From Nocardioides jiangsuensis (lineage in GTDB: Bacteria > Actinomycetota > Actinomycetes > Propionibacteriales > Nocardioidaceae): a stretch of DNA of 64,000 nt. The notes under the pieces were generated by a model. The model was not told the DNA's origin and did no database searches. It saw only the letters and a list, made by a program, of their open reading frames with translations. The position numbers and the translations under genes are program-made. The stretch spans positions 868,001 to 932,000 of the forward strand of contig NZ_JAIEZQ010000002.1 in assembly GCF_019679455.1 (NCBI RefSeq), read 5' to 3'. Numbering within the stretch: the first letter of the stretch is position 1; each line of letters opens with the position of its first letter. Shown one piece after another: positions 47,509 to 56,931 of the stretch.

Positions 47509-49012
47509 CGCAGCCCTCGACGTCCTCGGCGGCATCGCCCCGGACAAGGTCAGGGTCCGGTTCCCACCGTCGCCCACGGGCTCGCTGCACGTCGGCAACG
47601 TCCGCAGCGCGCTGTTCAACTGGGCGTTCGCCCGTCACTTCGGCGGCACCCTGGTGCTGCGCATCGAGGACACCGACCTCGCCCGCAACACCCCCGAGGG
47701 CTACGCCTCGGTGATCGACTCGCTGCGCTGGCTCGGTCTCGACTGGGACGAGGGCCCGGAGGTCGGCGGCCCCTACGGCCCCTACCTGCAGTCCGAGCGG
47801 TTCGACACGTACGCCGAGGTGGCACGCACGCTGCACGAGGCCGGCAAGGCCTACGACTGCTACTGCTCGCAGGAGGAGGTCGACGAGCGCCGCGAGGCCG
47901 CTCGCGCCGAGAACAAGACCAGCGGGTACGACGGCCACTGCCGCGACCTCGACGCGCACCAGGTCGCCGACTTCGTCGCGGCCGGGCGCCGGCCGGTGCT
48001 CCGGTTCCGGATGCCCGACCGCCCGATCGTCTTCCAGGACCTGGTGCGGGGCGAGATCACCTTCCTGCCCGAGCACGTCCCGGACTTCGTGCTCGTCCGC
48101 GCGAACGGTCACCCGCTCTACACGCTGGTCAACCCGGTCGACGACGCGCTGATGGAGATCACCCACGTGCTCCGCGGTGAGGACCTGCTGTCCTCGACGC
48201 CGCGGCAGATCGCGCTCTACGAGGCGCTCGCCGAGCTCGGGATCGGCCGCGGCGCCCCTCGCTTCGGGCACCTGCCGATCGTGATGGGCGAGGGCAACAA
48301 GCGGCTCTCCAAGCGCGACCGCGGCTCCGGCCTCACCGAGTACATCGAGCGCGGCTTCCTGCCCGAGGGGATCCTCAACTACCTGGCCCTGCTGGGCTGG
48401 GGCATCGCCGAGGACCGCGACGTGTTCACGATGACCGAGATGGCCGAGGCGTTCGACATCCGCCGGGTGAACCCGAACCCGGCCCGCTTCGACTACAAGA
48501 AGTGCGAGGCGATCAACGCCGCGCACCTGCGCGCGCTGGGCGTCGAGGACCTCACCGAGCGGATGGTGCCGGTGCTGCAGCGCGCCGGCGTGCTCGGCGA
48601 CGAGGTCACCCCGGAGCAGCGGGCGCTGCTCGCGGAGGCCACCCCGCTCGTGCACGAGCGCATGGTCACCCTCGGGGAGTCCGTGGAGATGCTCGGCTTC
48701 CTGTTCGTCGACGAGGCCCGTTTCCAGCGCGACCCCGCCGACGCGGAGAAGCTGCTCAACGACGAGGGTCGCGCCGTGGTCAAGGCCGCGCACGACGCCC
48801 TCGCGGCGCTGTCGGTCTGGGACACCCCGTCGATCGAGGAGGCGCTGCGCCGCGCGCTGGTCGAGGAGCTCGGGCTGAAGCCCCGCAACGCGTTCGGCCC
48901 GGTGCGCGTGGCGGTCACCGGCCGCCGGATCTCGCCGCCGCTGTTTGAGTCGATGGAGCTGCTCGGCCGGGAGCGCTCGCTTGCCCGGCTCGGCAGCGTG
49001 CAGGAAGTCTGA
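47501..49012 (+). CDS. gltX: Glutamyl-tRNA synthetase
   Basis: GltX charges tRNA-Glu and, because gatCAB is present and no GlnRS is seen, very likely tRNA-Gln as well. The 503-residue class I synthetase has PSPTGSLHVGN (HIGH region) and KRLSKRDRG (KMSKS). The GTG start lies within the end of the FAH gene (8-bp overlap), matching the conserved N-terminus soon after. Its substrates tRNA-Gln and tRNA-Glu are encoded 1.5 kb downstream. Confidence 0.96.
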   Translation: MTDAALDVLGGIAPDKVRVRFPPSPTGSLHVGNVRSALFNWAFARHFGGTLVLRIEDTDLARNTPEGYASVIDSLRWLGLDWDEGPEVGGPYGPYLQSERFDTYAEVARTLHEAGKAYDCYCSQEEVDERREAARAENKTSGYDGHCRDLDAHQVADFVAAGRRPVLRFRMPDRPIVFQDLVRGEITFLPEHVPDFVLVRANGHPLYTLVNPVDDALMEITHVLRGEDLLSSTPRQIALYEALAELGIGRGAPRFGHLPIVMGEGNKRLSKRDRGSGLTEYIERGFLPEGILNYLALLGWGIAEDRDVFTMTEMAEAFDIRRVNPNPARFDYKKCEAINAAHLRALGVEDLTERMVPVLQRAGVLGDEVTPEQRALLAEATPLVHERMVTLGESVEMLGFLFVDEARFQRDPADAEKLLNDEGRAVVKAAHDALAALSVWDTPSIEEALRRALVEELGLKPRNAFGPVRVAVTGRRISPPLFESMELLGRERSLARLGSVQEV

Positions 49013-49036
49013 GGGGCGGGCCGTGGGGGTGAGGGT

Positions 49037-50362
49037 GTGACCGAGCAGCGACCGGACGAGCAGCAGCCGCCCGAGCAGGACGGGGGGCACCCCGCGGGCC
49101 GGCCGCCGGCCGGTCCGCCCGGTGCCGCTCCGGACCCGGGGCAGCGGTGGCCGGCGCCGCCGTACCCGGGGCCGGCGTACGGTGCGCCCCAGCCGTACCC
49201 GGGGCCGGCGTACGGTGCGCCCCAGCCGTACCCGGGACAGCCGTACCCGGGACAGCCGTACGGCGCGCCCCAGCCGTCGCCGTACGGGCAGCCCGGTCAG
49301 CAGTACGGCGGCCCGCCGCCGTACCCGCCGCAGTCCTGGCCGCCGCCCGCGCCGCCGTACGCGGGACCGCCGCAGCAGGCGTGGCCGGCCCACCCGCACC
49401 CGGAGCCGCGCGAGTACCACCAGATGCTGCGCACGTGGACCTACGCGTGGTGGAAGCCGGTGCTCGGCATCGTCCTCGTCATGCTGGGGATGGTCATCGT
49501 CGCGCCGCTGGTGCTGATGCCGGTGCTCATGATCGGGGTCGCCATCGAGGGGGGGCCGTTCTGGGAGAGCTTCGAGCAGGCCGCGAGCCTCCAGGCCATC
49601 GGACCGGCCTCGCTGCTCTACCTCAACCTGACCCTGGGCTCGACCATCCTCGTGTGCTGGTTCGTGATGCGCTACCTGCACAAGATGCGACCGCGGTGGC
49701 TGACCTCGGTGGCGCCGAAGATGCGGTGGCGCTTCTTCTTCGCCTGCCTCGGGCTCTCCGTGGTCGCCCTGGTCGCGCAGATCGTGGCGGGCAGCGTCCT
49801 CCCGGGCAGCGGGGCGCAGGAGCCGGCCGGCGAGGTCAACGAGTTCACGAGCACCACGGCGGTCCTCGCGCTGATCGTGCTGCTCACCACCCCGCTGCAG
49901 GCGGCGGGGGAGGAGTACGTCTTCCGCGGCTACCTGATGCAGGCGCTCGGCTCGCTGTTCCGCTACAAGTGGATCGCGCTGCTGGTCACCTCGACGCTGT
50001 TCGCGATGGCGCACGGCGTGCAGAACTTCCCGCTGTTCTTCGACCGGTTCATGTTCGGCCTGATCGCCGGCTGGCTGGTGCTGCGCACGGGGGGCCTCGA
50101 GGCGGGGATCGCGATGCACATCCTCAACAACTTCCTGGCCTTCGGCTACGCCCTGACCTACGCCGACCTGACCGAGACCCTGAACGTCTCCGAGGCGGGC
50201 TGGGGCAACGTCCCGCTCACCCTCGTCCAGAGCGGCACCTACGCGGTCCTGGTGCTCTTGGTCACGCGGAAGATGGGGCTGCGCAACCGCACCGACCCGC
50301 CGCTCCCGGCGTCGCCCGCGGCGCCGTCCAGCGGCGTGGAGCGGGTCCCGTCCGGAGCATGA
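49037..50362 (+). CDS. CPBP-family intramembrane protease with Pro/Tyr/Gly-rich N-terminus
   Basis: The 441-residue protein begins with about 125 cytoplasmic residues of low-complexity PYPGPAYGAPQ-type repeats, then about seven to eight membrane segments. The CPBP/Abi motifs are present: EEYVFRG near 292, FAMAHG near 322 and HILNN near 361, which supply the catalytic Glu and metal-binding His residues. Substrates are unknown. It starts with GTG 24 bp after gltX. Confidence 0.85.
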   Translation: MTEQRPDEQQPPEQDGGHPAGRPPAGPPGAAPDPGQRWPAPPYPGPAYGAPQPYPGPAYGAPQPYPGQPYPGQPYGAPQPSPYGQPGQQYGGPPPYPPQSWPPPAPPYAGPPQQAWPAHPHPEPREYHQMLRTWTYAWWKPVLGIVLVMLGMVIVAPLVLMPVLMIGVAIEGGPFWESFEQAASLQAIGPASLLYLNLTLGSTILVCWFVMRYLHKMRPRWLTSVAPKMRWRFFFACLGLSVVALVAQIVAGSVLPGSGAQEPAGEVNEFTSTTAVLALIVLLTTPLQAAGEEYVFRGYLMQALGSLFRYKWIALLVTSTLFAMAHGVQNFPLFFDRFMFGLIAGWLVLRTGGLEAGIAMHILNNFLAFGYALTYADLTETLNVSEAGWGNVPLTLVQSGTYAVLVLLVTRKMGLRNRTDPPLPASPAAPSSGVERVPSGA

Positions 50363-50404
50363 TGTGACGGCGCTCACCAGGACGGCCGGGAGCGTGCTCT
50401 CGTT

Positions 50405-50434
50405 TTGGTGAGCGGACGAGGTGCCGTGTAGAGT
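50405..50434 (+). promoter_or_regulatory. Promoter of the tRNA-Gln/tRNA-Glu unit
   Basis: TTGGTG (50405-50410), 18 bp, TAGAGT (50429-50434). The start of transcription would be near 50441, 26 nt before tRNA-Gln. Confidence 0.55.
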
Positions 50435-50466
50435 CTTGCCTCGGCTTCGCAAGAAGTCCGGTCCCA

Positions 50467-50538
50467 TGGGGTATGGGGTAATTGGCAGCCCGACTGGTTC
50501 TGGTCCAGTTAGTCTAGGTTCGAGTCCTAGTACCCCAG
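50467..50538 (+). tRNA. tRNA-Gln (anticodon CTG)
   Basis: The acceptor stem TGGGGTA/TACCCCA, D-loop, anticodon stem ACTGG/CCAGT with loop TTCTGGT (anticodon CTG), and T-arm with GGTTCGAGTCC fold as a normal 72-nt tRNA. The 3' CCA is not encoded. The U1:A72 pair is typical of bacterial tRNA-Gln, which GatCAB recognises. Confidence 0.95.
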
Positions 50539-50584
50539 CGATTGGCCGAAATCCCTAGCCTAGGCTAGAGTTTCGACCGCTCGG

Positions 50585-50660
50585 GCCCCCGTTGTGTAGT
50601 GGCCTAGCACGCCGCCCTCTCAAGGCGGTAGCGCCGGTTCGAATCCGGTCGGGGGTACCA
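50585..50660 (+). tRNA. tRNA-Glu (anticodon CTC)
   Basis: The anticodon stem CCGCC/GGCGG has loop CTCTCAA with anticodon CTC; the T-arm contains GGTTCGAATCC. The CCA end is encoded (50658-50660). The acceptor stem closes with G1-U72 rather than G-C, as read here. It is 46 bp after tRNA-Gln. Confidence 0.95.
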
Positions 50661-50663
50661 CAG

Positions 50664-50701
50664 GAAGAGGCCCGTCGCTCGCACGAGCGGCGGGCCTCTT
50701 C
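50664..50701 (+). terminator. Terminator of the tRNA unit
   Basis: A long hairpin, GAAGAGGCCCGTCGCTC against GAGCGGCGGGCCTCTTC, with a GCAC loop and one mismatch, begins 4 nt after tRNA-Glu. A short T-rich stretch follows. Confidence 0.8.
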
Positions 50702-50756
50702 GCTTTCTCCGGGCCCCGACGGCCATGTCCGAATCCCGCTAGCGTGGCGCGTGCCC

Positions 50757-52337
50757 ATGACGGAGGATGGCTGCGTGGACATCGAGGACGCAGAGGCCTG
50801 CTACCGGGCGGTGAAGAGCCGCGACCGGCGCTTCGACGGCGTCTTCTACACCGCGGTCCGGTCCACCGGGATCTACTGCCGGCCGTCCTGCCCGGCGATC
50901 ACGCCGCACCGCAAGAACGTGACCTTCTACCGCACCGCCGCGGCCGCGCAGGGCGCCGGTTTCAGGGCCTGCAAGAGGTGCCTGCCGGACGCCACCCCGG
51001 GCTCGCCCGACTGGGACTTCTCCGCGGACGCCGCGGGCCGGGCGATGCGGCTGATCGCCGACGGCGTCGTGGAGCGCGAGGGGGTCACGGGCCTCGCTGC
51101 GCGGGTCGGGTACACCCCGCGGCACCTGTCCCGTCTGCTCACCCACGAGGTGGGTGCCGGTCCGCTCGCGCTGGCCCGGGCCCGGCGTGCGCAGACCGCC
51201 CGGATCCTGGTGGAGACCACCCCGATGCCGTTCGCCGACGTGGCCTTCGCCGCCGGCTTCTCCAGCATCCGGCAGTTCAACGACACCGTGCGCGAGGTGT
51301 ACGCCGCCACCCCGACGTCCCTGCGCGGGCGGGCGGCCCGCCCCGGCGCCGCCGACGGGCGCGTCGAGCTGCGGCTCGCGGTGCGCCGTCCCTACTCCGG
51401 CGCCGACCTGGTCGCCTTCCTGGCCGTGCGCGCCGTCGACGGCGTCGAGGAGGCCGGGCCCGGCTGGTACGCCCGCACCCTGCGGCTGCCGCACGGCGCC
51501 GGCCGGGCATGGCTGCGGACCGACGACGCGGACGACCTGGGCTTCGTCCGCTGCACCCTCCAGGTCGCCGACCTGCGGGACGTCTCGGCCGCGGTGGAGC
51601 GCTGCCGGAGGCTGCTCGACGCTGACTGCGACCCCGTCGCGGTCGACGACGAGCTCGCGGGAGACCCCCGGCTCGCCCGGCTGGTCCGGCGGCGGCCCGG
51701 GCTGCGGGTCCCGGGCCACGTGGACGGGCACGAGGTGGCCGTCCGGGCCGTGCTCGGCCAGCAAGTCTCCGTCGAGGCGGCGCGCAGGCTGGCCGCCCTG
51801 CTCGTCGAGCGCCACGGCGAGGTCGTCGACGGCGACCTGTCCGCGTCCCCGGACGGGGCGGAGCACACGCTGCTCCGGCTGTTCCCCTCCACGGAGACGC
51901 TGGCCGGGGTCGACCCGGAGACGCTGCCGATGCCCCGGGCGCGGGGCCGTGCGCTGGTCGCGCTCTGCGCGGCGCTGGCCGCCGGGGACATCCCGCTGGA
52001 CCGCAGCGCCGACCGGGCCGACGTACGGCACGCGCTGCTGGCCGTGCCGGGGATCGGCCCGTGGACCGCGGGCTACGTCGCGCTCCGTGCGCTCGGTGAC
52101 CCGGACGTGTTCCTGCCCACCGACGTCGGCGTGCGCAACGGGCTGCGCGCCCTCAATGAGGACCCGGCACGGGCCGAGACGCTGGGGGAGGCGTGGCGAC
52201 CCTGGCGGTCCTACGCGCTGATGCACCTGTGGGCGGCCTCCGGCGACGCCGCGGCCGCCGTACGGCGTGAACCGTCCGACCCGACCGACCGGTCGCGCGT
52301 GACCGAACCCGACCTTCGACCTGCCAAGGAGAACTGA
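50757..52337 (+). CDS. Ada metal-binding / AraC HTH / AlkA 3-methyladenine glycosylase fusion
   Basis: The 526-residue protein has an Ada-type zinc domain (YCRPSCPA...[10 protein letters not shown]-x3-C and C-x2-C), an AraC-type HTH (about 85-185, ending at [19 protein letters not shown]), and an AlkA glycosylase domain with [11 protein letters not shown] and HhH motif [26 protein letters not shown]. It senses methylation damage and excises alkylated bases. It is linked to ogt (1-bp gap). A TAGCGT box (50740-50745) lies 5 nt before GTG 50751, which is in frame; GTG 50751 or ATG 50757 could be used. Confidence 0.92.
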   Translation: MTEDGCVDIEDAEACYRAVKSRDRRFDGVFYTAVRSTGIYCRPSCPAITPHRKNVTFYRTAAAAQGAGFRACKRCLPDATPGSPDWDFSADAAGRAMRLIADGVVEREGVTGLAARVGYTPRHLSRLLTHEVGAGPLALARARRAQTARILVETTPMPFADVAFAAGFSSIRQFNDTVREVYAATPTSLRGRAARPGAADGRVELRLAVRRPYSGADLVAFLAVRAVDGVEEAGPGWYARTLRLPHGAGRAWLRTDDADDLGFVRCTLQVADLRDVSAAVERCRRLLDADCDPVAVDDELAGDPRLARLVRRRPGLRVPGHVDGHEVAVRAVLGQQVSVEAARRLAALLVERHGEVVDGDLSASPDGAEHTLLRLFPSTETLAGVDPETLPMPRARGRALVALCAALAAGDIPLDRSADRADVRHALLAVPGIGPWTAGYVALRALGDPDVFLPTDVGVRNGLRALNEDPARAETLGEAWRPWRSYALMHLWAASGDAAAAVRREPSDPTDRSRVTEPDLRPAKEN

Positions 52338-52338
52338 C

Positions 52339-52863
52339 ATGTGGACCTCGATGGACTCACCGGTCGGCGAGCTGCGGATCATCGCGAACCGCACGGCAAT
52401 CACCGCGATCGAGTTCGCCGGCCCGGCCCCGGCCGGCGCCTCGCCGCACTCGTCGATGAGCCGCGCGGCCGCAGTCTCGCTGGGCCGCCCGGTCGGGGAT
52501 CGCGACGACGCGCACCCGCTGCTGGTGGAGGCGGTGCGCCAGCTGCGCGCCTACTTCGATGGCGAGCTCAAGGAGTTCGACCTGCCGCTGGAGCCGGCCG
52601 GGACGCCGTTCCAGCTGTCGGTGTGGGAGCAGCTGCGCGGCATCGGCTACGGCGAGACGGCGTCGTACGGCGCCGTCGCCGCCCGCCTGGGCATGCGCCC
52701 GGCCGCGTCTCGGGCGGTGGGGCTGGCCAACGGGCGGAACCCGATCCCGATCGTGATCCCGTGCCACCGGGTGGTCGGCGCGAACGGCACGCTCACCGGG
52801 TACGCCGGCGGGGTGGAACGCAAGCAGCAGCTCCTCGACCTGGAGCAGGGCGCCCTGTTCTAG
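52339..52863 (+). CDS. ogt: Methylated-DNA--protein-cysteine S-methyltransferase
   Basis: Ogt removes the methyl group of O6-methylguanine to its own cysteine. The 174-residue protein has the methyl-acceptor motif IPCHRVVG near 141-148 and the DNA-binding helix region [13 protein letters not shown], with NGRNPIPIV before the active site. It follows the Ada/AlkA gene by one base with AAGGAG before the ATG, forming an alkylation-repair operon. Confidence 0.95.
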   Translation: MWTSMDSPVGELRIIANRTAITAIEFAGPAPAGASPHSSMSRAAAVSLGRPVGDRDDAHPLLVEAVRQLRAYFDGELKEFDLPLEPAGTPFQLSVWEQLRGIGYGETASYGAVAARLGMRPAASRAVGLANGRNPIPIVIPCHRVVGANGTLTGYAGGVERKQQLLDLEQGALF

Positions 52864-52927
52864 AGCGGCGACTCTCTAGACGGGTCTAGCGCGGGAAGAC
52901 GTCGTTCGACGGACCTGTTCGCGGGCG

Positions 52928-53647
52928 TCACTCCGCGGCGCGGCGCAGCGACTCCGAGAGCCGCTCCGCGGCCGCGAGCACCGCCGGTGCGTGCATCCGG
53001 CCGGGCTGGCGGGAGAGCCGCTCGAGCGGGCCGGAGACCGAGACCGCGGCGATGATCTTGCCGGAGGGGGAGCGGACCGGGGCCGAGACCGAGGCCACGC
53101 CCTGCTCGCGCTCGCCGACCGACTGGGCCCAGCCGCGGCGGCGGATCCCGGCCAGCGCGGTGGCGCTGAACGCGGCGTTCTGCAGGCCGCGGTGCATCTT
53201 CTCGGGGTCCTCCCAGGCGAGCAGGATCTGCGCTGCGGAGCCGGCCCGCATGGTCAGCTGGGAGCCGACGGGGATGGTGTCGCGCAGACCGGACGGGCGC
53301 TCGGCAGCGGCGACGCACACGCGGAACTCGCCCTGGCGGCGCCACAGCTGGGCGGACTCGCCGGTGATGTCGCGCAGCCGGGCGAGCACGGGGCCGGCCG
53401 CGGCGAGCAGCCGGTCCTCGCCGGCGGCGGCGGCGAGCTCGGAGAGCCGGGGGCCGAGCACGAAGCGTCCTTGCATGTCGCGCGCCACCAGACGGTGGTG
53501 CTCGAGTGCGACCGCGAGGCGGTGAGCCGTGGGTCGGGCCAGCCCGGTTCCGGCGACGAGACCGGCCAGTGTCGCGGGGCCTGCCTCGAGTGCGGCGAGA
53601 ACAAGGGCGGCTTTGTCGAGAACACCGACTCCGCTAGAGTTGTCCAT
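52928..53647 (-). CDS. ndgR: IclR-family regulator beside leuCD (NdgR/LtbR-like)
   Basis: The 239-residue protein has an N-terminal winged HTH (TLAGLVAGTGLARPTAHRLAVALEHH) and an IclR effector domain with GSQLTMRAGSAAQILLAWEDP. In Streptomyces (NdgR) and Corynebacterium (LtbR) the gene divergent from leuCD encodes a regulator of leucine and other amino-acid genes, and this arrangement matches. CATTAT is 6 nt before the ATG on the minus strand, so it may be leaderless. A BCAA operator lies just upstream. The effector is unknown. Confidence 0.88.
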   Translation of the reverse strand: MDNSSGVGVLDKAALVLAALEAGPATLAGLVAGTGLARPTAHRLAVALEHHRLVARDMQGRFVLGPRLSELAAAAGEDRLLAAAGPVLARLRDITGESAQLWRRQGEFRVCVAAAERPSGLRDTIPVGSQLTMRAGSAAQILLAWEDPEKMHRGLQNAAFSATALAGIRRRGWAQSVGEREQGVASVSAPVRSPSGKIIAAVSVSGPLERLSRQPGRMHAPAVLAAAERLSESLRRAAE

Positions 53648-53659
53648 ATCTTGATAATG

Positions 53660-53680
53660 CCGTCTCGCATCCTGGGATGC
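53660..53680. promoter_or_regulatory. BCAA operator in the ndgR-leuC divergent region
   Basis: On the minus strand GATGCGAGACGG (53671-53660) matches the serA element except one base, and the flanking CATCCCAG extends its similarity to the leuB site. On the plus strand GCATCC-TG-GGATGC (53667-53680) forms an inverted repeat. It is 13 bp from the ndgR start and 82 bp before leuC, so one site could control both genes. Confidence 0.6.
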
Positions 53681-53761
53681 AAGTCAGGCTGGCGGCGAGA
53701 TCATCGAACTGCCGGCGAGAGTGCCGCGGCAGTGACCTAACCGGAGTGAAGGAGACACGCA

Positions 53762-55171
53762 ATGGGCAGGACCCTTGCAGAGAAGGTGTGGGACGAGCAC
53801 GTCGTCCGCAGTGCAGAAGGCGAGCCGGACCTCCTCTTCATCGACCTTCACCTCATTCACGAGGTCACCTCGCCGCAGGCGTTCGAGGGCCTCCGGCTCG
53901 CCGGCCGTCCGGTACGCCGCCCCGACCTCACCCTGGCCACCGAGGACCACAACGTCCCCACGCTCGACCTCGACAAGCCGATCGCCGACCCGGTCTCCCG
54001 CACCCAGGTCGAGACGCTGCGCCGCAACGCCGAGGAGTTCGGTGTCCGGCTGCACCCGCTCGGTGACGTCGAGCAGGGCATCGTGCACGTGGTCGGCCCG
54101 CAGCTCGGGCTGACCCAGCCCGGCATGACCGTGGTCTGCGGCGACTCGCACACCTCCACGCACGGCGCGTTCGGTGCGATCGCCTTCGGCATCGGCACCA
54201 GCGAGGTCGAGCACGTGCTGGCCACGCAGACGCTGCCGCAGGCCAAGCCGAAGACGATGGCGGTGACGGTGAACGGGTCGCTGCCCGACGGCGTCACCGC
54301 CAAGGACCTCGTGCTCACCCTGATCGCGCACACCGGCACCGGCGGCGGCCAGGGCTACATCGTGGAGTACCGCGGCCAGGCCATCGAGGAGCTCTCGATG
54401 GAGGCGCGGATGACGATCTGCAACATGTCCATCGAGTGGGGCGCCAAGGCCGGGCTGATCGCACCCGACCAGGTCACCCTCGACTACCTCCAGGGCCGGC
54501 CGCACGCCCCGAAGGGCGAGGACTGGGACGCCGCCGTCGCGCACTGGACGTCGCTGGTCACCGACGAGGACGCCACCTTCGACAAGGAGATCGTCCTCGA
54601 CGCCGGGGCGATGACGCCGTTCGTCACCTGGGGCACCAACCCCGGCCAGGGCGTGCCGCTCGGCGGCAGCGTGCCGGTGCCGGCGGAGATCGCCGACGAG
54701 GGCGACCGGGTGGCCGCCGAGAAGGCGCTGGAGTACATGGGCCTCGCGGCCGGGACCCCGATGCGCGACATCAAGGTCGACACCGTCTTCGTCGGGTCGT
54801 GCACCAACGGCCGGATCGAGGACCTTCGTGCCGCGGCCGAGGTGATCCAGGGCCGCAAGGTCGCGAACGACACCCGCCTGCTCGTCGTACCCGGCTCGGT
54901 GCGGGTGCGCCTGCAGGCCGAGGAGGAGGGGCTCGACGTGGTCTTCAAGGAGGCCGGCGGCGAGTGGCGCGGTGCGGGTTGCTCGATGTGCCTGGGCATG
55001 AACCCCGACCAGCTCGAGCCCGGGGAGCGCAGCGCGTCCACGTCGAACCGCAACTTCGAGGGCCGGCAGGGCAAGGGTGGTCGCACGCACCTCGTGTCCC
55101 CGCTCGTCGCCGCGGCCACCGCGGTCACCGGCCACCTGTCCTCGCCCGCCGACCTGCCCGCGCAGGCCTGA
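53762..55171 (+). CDS. leuC: 3-isopropylmalate dehydratase large subunit
   Basis: LeuC with LeuD interconverts 2- and 3-isopropylmalate. The 469-residue aconitase-family protein has [15 protein letters not shown], cluster cysteines in [13 protein letters not shown] and [10 protein letters not shown], and [32 protein letters not shown] precedes the ATG. Cluster ligands are all present. Confidence 0.97.
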   Translation: MGRTLAEKVWDEHVVRSAEGEPDLLFIDLHLIHEVTSPQAFEGLRLAGRPVRRPDLTLATEDHNVPTLDLDKPIADPVSRTQVETLRRNAEEFGVRLHPLGDVEQGIVHVVGPQLGLTQPGMTVVCGDSHTSTHGAFGAIAFGIGTSEVEHVLATQTLPQAKPKTMAVTVNGSLPDGVTAKDLVLTLIAHTGTGGGQGYIVEYRGQAIEELSMEARMTICNMSIEWGAKAGLIAPDQVTLDYLQGRPHAPKGEDWDAAVAHWTSLVTDEDATFDKEIVLDAGAMTPFVTWGTNPGQGVPLGGSVPVPAEIADEGDRVAAEKALEYMGLAAGTPMRDIKVDTVFVGSCTNGRIEDLRAAAEVIQGRKVANDTRLLVVPGSVRVRLQAEEEGLDVVFKEAGGEWRGAGCSMCLGMNPDQLEPGERSASTSNRNFEGRQGKGGRTHLVSPLVAAATAVTGHLSSPADLPAQA

Positions 55172-55190
55172 CCCCGAGAGGAACAGAGTC

Positions 55191-55778
55191 ATGGAGAAGA
55201 TCACCACGCACACCGGCACCGCCCTGCCCCTGCGTCGCAGCAACGTCGACACCGACCAGATCATCCCGGCGGTCTACCTCAAGCGGGTCACCCGCACCGG
55301 CTTCGAGGACGGCCTGTTCGCGGCCTGGCGCAAGGACCCCGACTTCGTCATCAACAAGCCGGAGTACGCCGGCGCCTCCGTGCTCGTCGCCGGGCCCGAC
55401 TTCGGCACCGGCTCGTCGCGCGAGCACGCCGTGTGGGCGCTGATGGACTACGGCTTCAAGGTCGTCGTCTCGTCGCGGTTCGCCGACATCTTCCGCGGCA
55501 ACTCCGGCAAGGCCGGGCTGCTCGCCGCCCAGGTCGAGCCGGACGTGGTGGAGAGGCTGTGGGCGCTCGTCGAGGCCGACCCCACCACCCAGGTGACCGT
55601 CGACCTGCAGGCCCGCGAGGTCCGCGCCGGCGACCTGGTGGCGCCGTTCCAGATCGACGACTACACGCGCTGGCGGCTGCTCGAGGGTCTCGACGACATC
55701 GGGATCACGCTCTCGCACGAGGAGGACATCACCGCCTACGAGGCGCGTCGTCCCACGTGGAAGCCGGCCACGCTCTAG
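55191..55778 (+). CDS. leuD: 3-isopropylmalate dehydratase small subunit
   Basis: The 195-residue swivel subunit has [29 protein letters not shown] and [18 protein letters not shown]. It starts 19 bp after leuC with AGAGGAACAG before the ATG; the longer open frame upstream lies inside leuC. Confidence 0.97.
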   Translation: MEKITTHTGTALPLRRSNVDTDQIIPAVYLKRVTRTGFEDGLFAAWRKDPDFVINKPEYAGASVLVAGPDFGTGSSREHAVWALMDYGFKVVVSSRFADIFRGNSGKAGLLAAQVEPDVVERLWALVEADPTTQVTVDLQAREVRAGDLVAPFQIDDYTRWRLLEGLDDIGITLSHEEDITAYEARRPTWKPATL

Positions 55779-55806
55779 TCGGCGTGCACCACCTCACGTC
55801 GCGGCG

Positions 55807-55835
55807 GCGGCAGGACCTGTGACGGGTCCTGCCGC
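55807..55835. terminator. Terminator of leuCD
   Basis: A perfect 11-bp hairpin, GCGGCAGGACC/GGTCCTGCCGC with a 7-nt loop, lies 28 bp after leuD. Confidence 0.65.
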
Positions 55836-55888
55836 GGCTGTCGTTCCCGCCCCAGAGTCGGACACGGCAAGATTTGGCCCAGCGGTGA

Positions 55889-55917
55889 TTGTGACGTGGC
55901 TTACTTTTCCCTAGCGT
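55889..55917 (+). promoter_or_regulatory. hup promoter
   Basis: TTGTGA (55889-55894), 17 bp, TAGCGT (55912-55917): a close match to the housekeeping promoter. The leader is about 48 nt, with AAGGAAAG before GTG 55972. Confidence 0.65.
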
Positions 55918-55971
55918 GCACAGGGAATAGTCGAGCATGGGCTCGGCGGCAGGTTCACGAAAGGAAAGACA

Positions 55972-56517
55972 GTGAACAAGAGTCAGCTGATCGACGCCCT
56001 CGCGGCTCGCTTCGAAGGCAACAAGAAGGCCGCGGCGCACGCCCTCGACTCGGTGCTGGACACCATCACCCGCGAGGTCGCGAAGGGCGAGAAGGTCGCC
56101 ATCACCGGGTTCGGCTCGTTCGAGAAGCGCGTCCGCGACGCCCGTTGGGTGCGCAACCCGCGGACCGGGGAGCGGATCAAGTCGAAGAAGACCGCGATCC
56201 CGAAGTTCAACCCCGGTGCCGAGCTCAAGGGTGTCGTGTCCGGGGCGCGGAAGCTCCCGAAGCTGGCCGTCGACGCCGCCACCGGCTCGGTGAAGGCGGT
56301 CGCGAAGAAGGCGCCGACCAAGCAGTCCGGCGCCGCGAAGTCGACGGCGAAGAAGGCTCCCGCGAAGACGGCGCCGACCGCGAAGAAGACCGCCGGCAAG
56401 ACGGCCTCGACGGCGAAGAAGTCCACCGCCAAGACCGCCTCCGCGGCCAAGAAGTCGACGCCGGCCAAGTCCACCGCGAAGAAGGCGCCGGCGAAGAAGA
56501 CCGCCAAGAAGTCCTGA
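55972..56517 (+). CDS. hup: HU nucleoid protein with Lys/Ala-rich tail
   Basis: The first 90 or so residues are an HU fold (NKSQLIDALAARFEGNKKAA, GFGSFEKRVRDARWVRNPRTGE). Residues from about 100 to 181 are a basic tail with many AKK, PAK and TAK repeats like those of mycobacterial HupB and histone H1. It is a GTG start with AAGGAAAG upstream. It compacts DNA and may be modified on lysines. Confidence 0.96.
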   Translation: MNKSQLIDALAARFEGNKKAAAHALDSVLDTITREVAKGEKVAITGFGSFEKRVRDARWVRNPRTGERIKSKKTAIPKFNPGAELKGVVSGARKLPKLAVDAATGSVKAVAKKAPTKQSGAAKSTAKKAPAKTAPTAKKTAGKTASTAKKSTAKTASAAKKSTPAKSTAKKAPAKKTAKKS

Positions 56518-56540
56518 GCCGCGCCACCGCTGCACCGCAC

Positions 56541-56577
56541 GAGAGGCGACCGACCCGCACCGGGCCGGTCGCCTCTC
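56541..56577. terminator. Terminator of hup
   Basis: GAGAGGCGACCG (56541-56552) pairs with CGGTCGCCTCTC (56566-56577), 12 bp perfect. It lies 23 bp after hup. Confidence 0.75.
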
Positions 56578-56722
56578 GTCGTGCGCCTAGCCCTGGTGCT
56601 CGGGTCCCGGCCAGGACGGGGTGGCGAACTCGAGGACGACCGGGAACGGGCCGGTGGTCGGCGAGCACGCCCGCATCATCGCCGAGGGCGTCCGCTCCGG
56701 CGACCGGGTATCTCCCCGACGC

Positions 56723-56929
56723 TCAGGTCAGGGTGATGATCTGGAGGCGGCGCACCTCGAGGGTCGACCCCTCGCCGGTCACCTCGAGCCGGACCCGCTG
56801 GCCTGGCCGGAGCAGCCGCAGCCCGCTGCCCCGGAGCGCCTCACCCGTGAACGGCAGCTCCACGCCGTCGTCGAGCAGCGCGGTGCCCGCGAACGTGGCC
56901 GGGTCGAAGGTCGCGATCGTGGCCTGCAT
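56723..56929 (-). CDS. Small OB-fold/cold-shock-like protein (68 aa)
   Basis: The 68-residue protein (MQATIATFDPATFAGTALLD start; LPFTGEALRGSGLRLLRPGQRVRLEV middle) has a five-strand pattern like cold-shock domains but lacks the RNP1/RNP2 aromatic motifs. It is often found next to cofC in actinobacteria; here it is 2 bp downstream of cofC on the same strand, so it is co-transcribed. Function is unknown. Confidence 0.75.
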   Translation of the reverse strand: MQATIATFDPATFAGTALLDDGVELPFTGEALRGSGLRLLRPGQRVRLEVTGEGSTLEVRRLQIITLT

Positions 56930-56931
56930 GG

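Noticed and set aside
47456-50467. A 1003-codon open frame on the minus strand opposite gltX and the CPBP gene
   Set aside because: Shadow frame; gltX and the protease are clearly coding on the plus strand with all family motifs.
56587-56679. 30-residue frame on the minus strand after hup
   Set aside because: No ribosome site within a proper distance and no recognisable motif; the 205-bp hup to OB-fold gap otherwise holds only the hup terminator.
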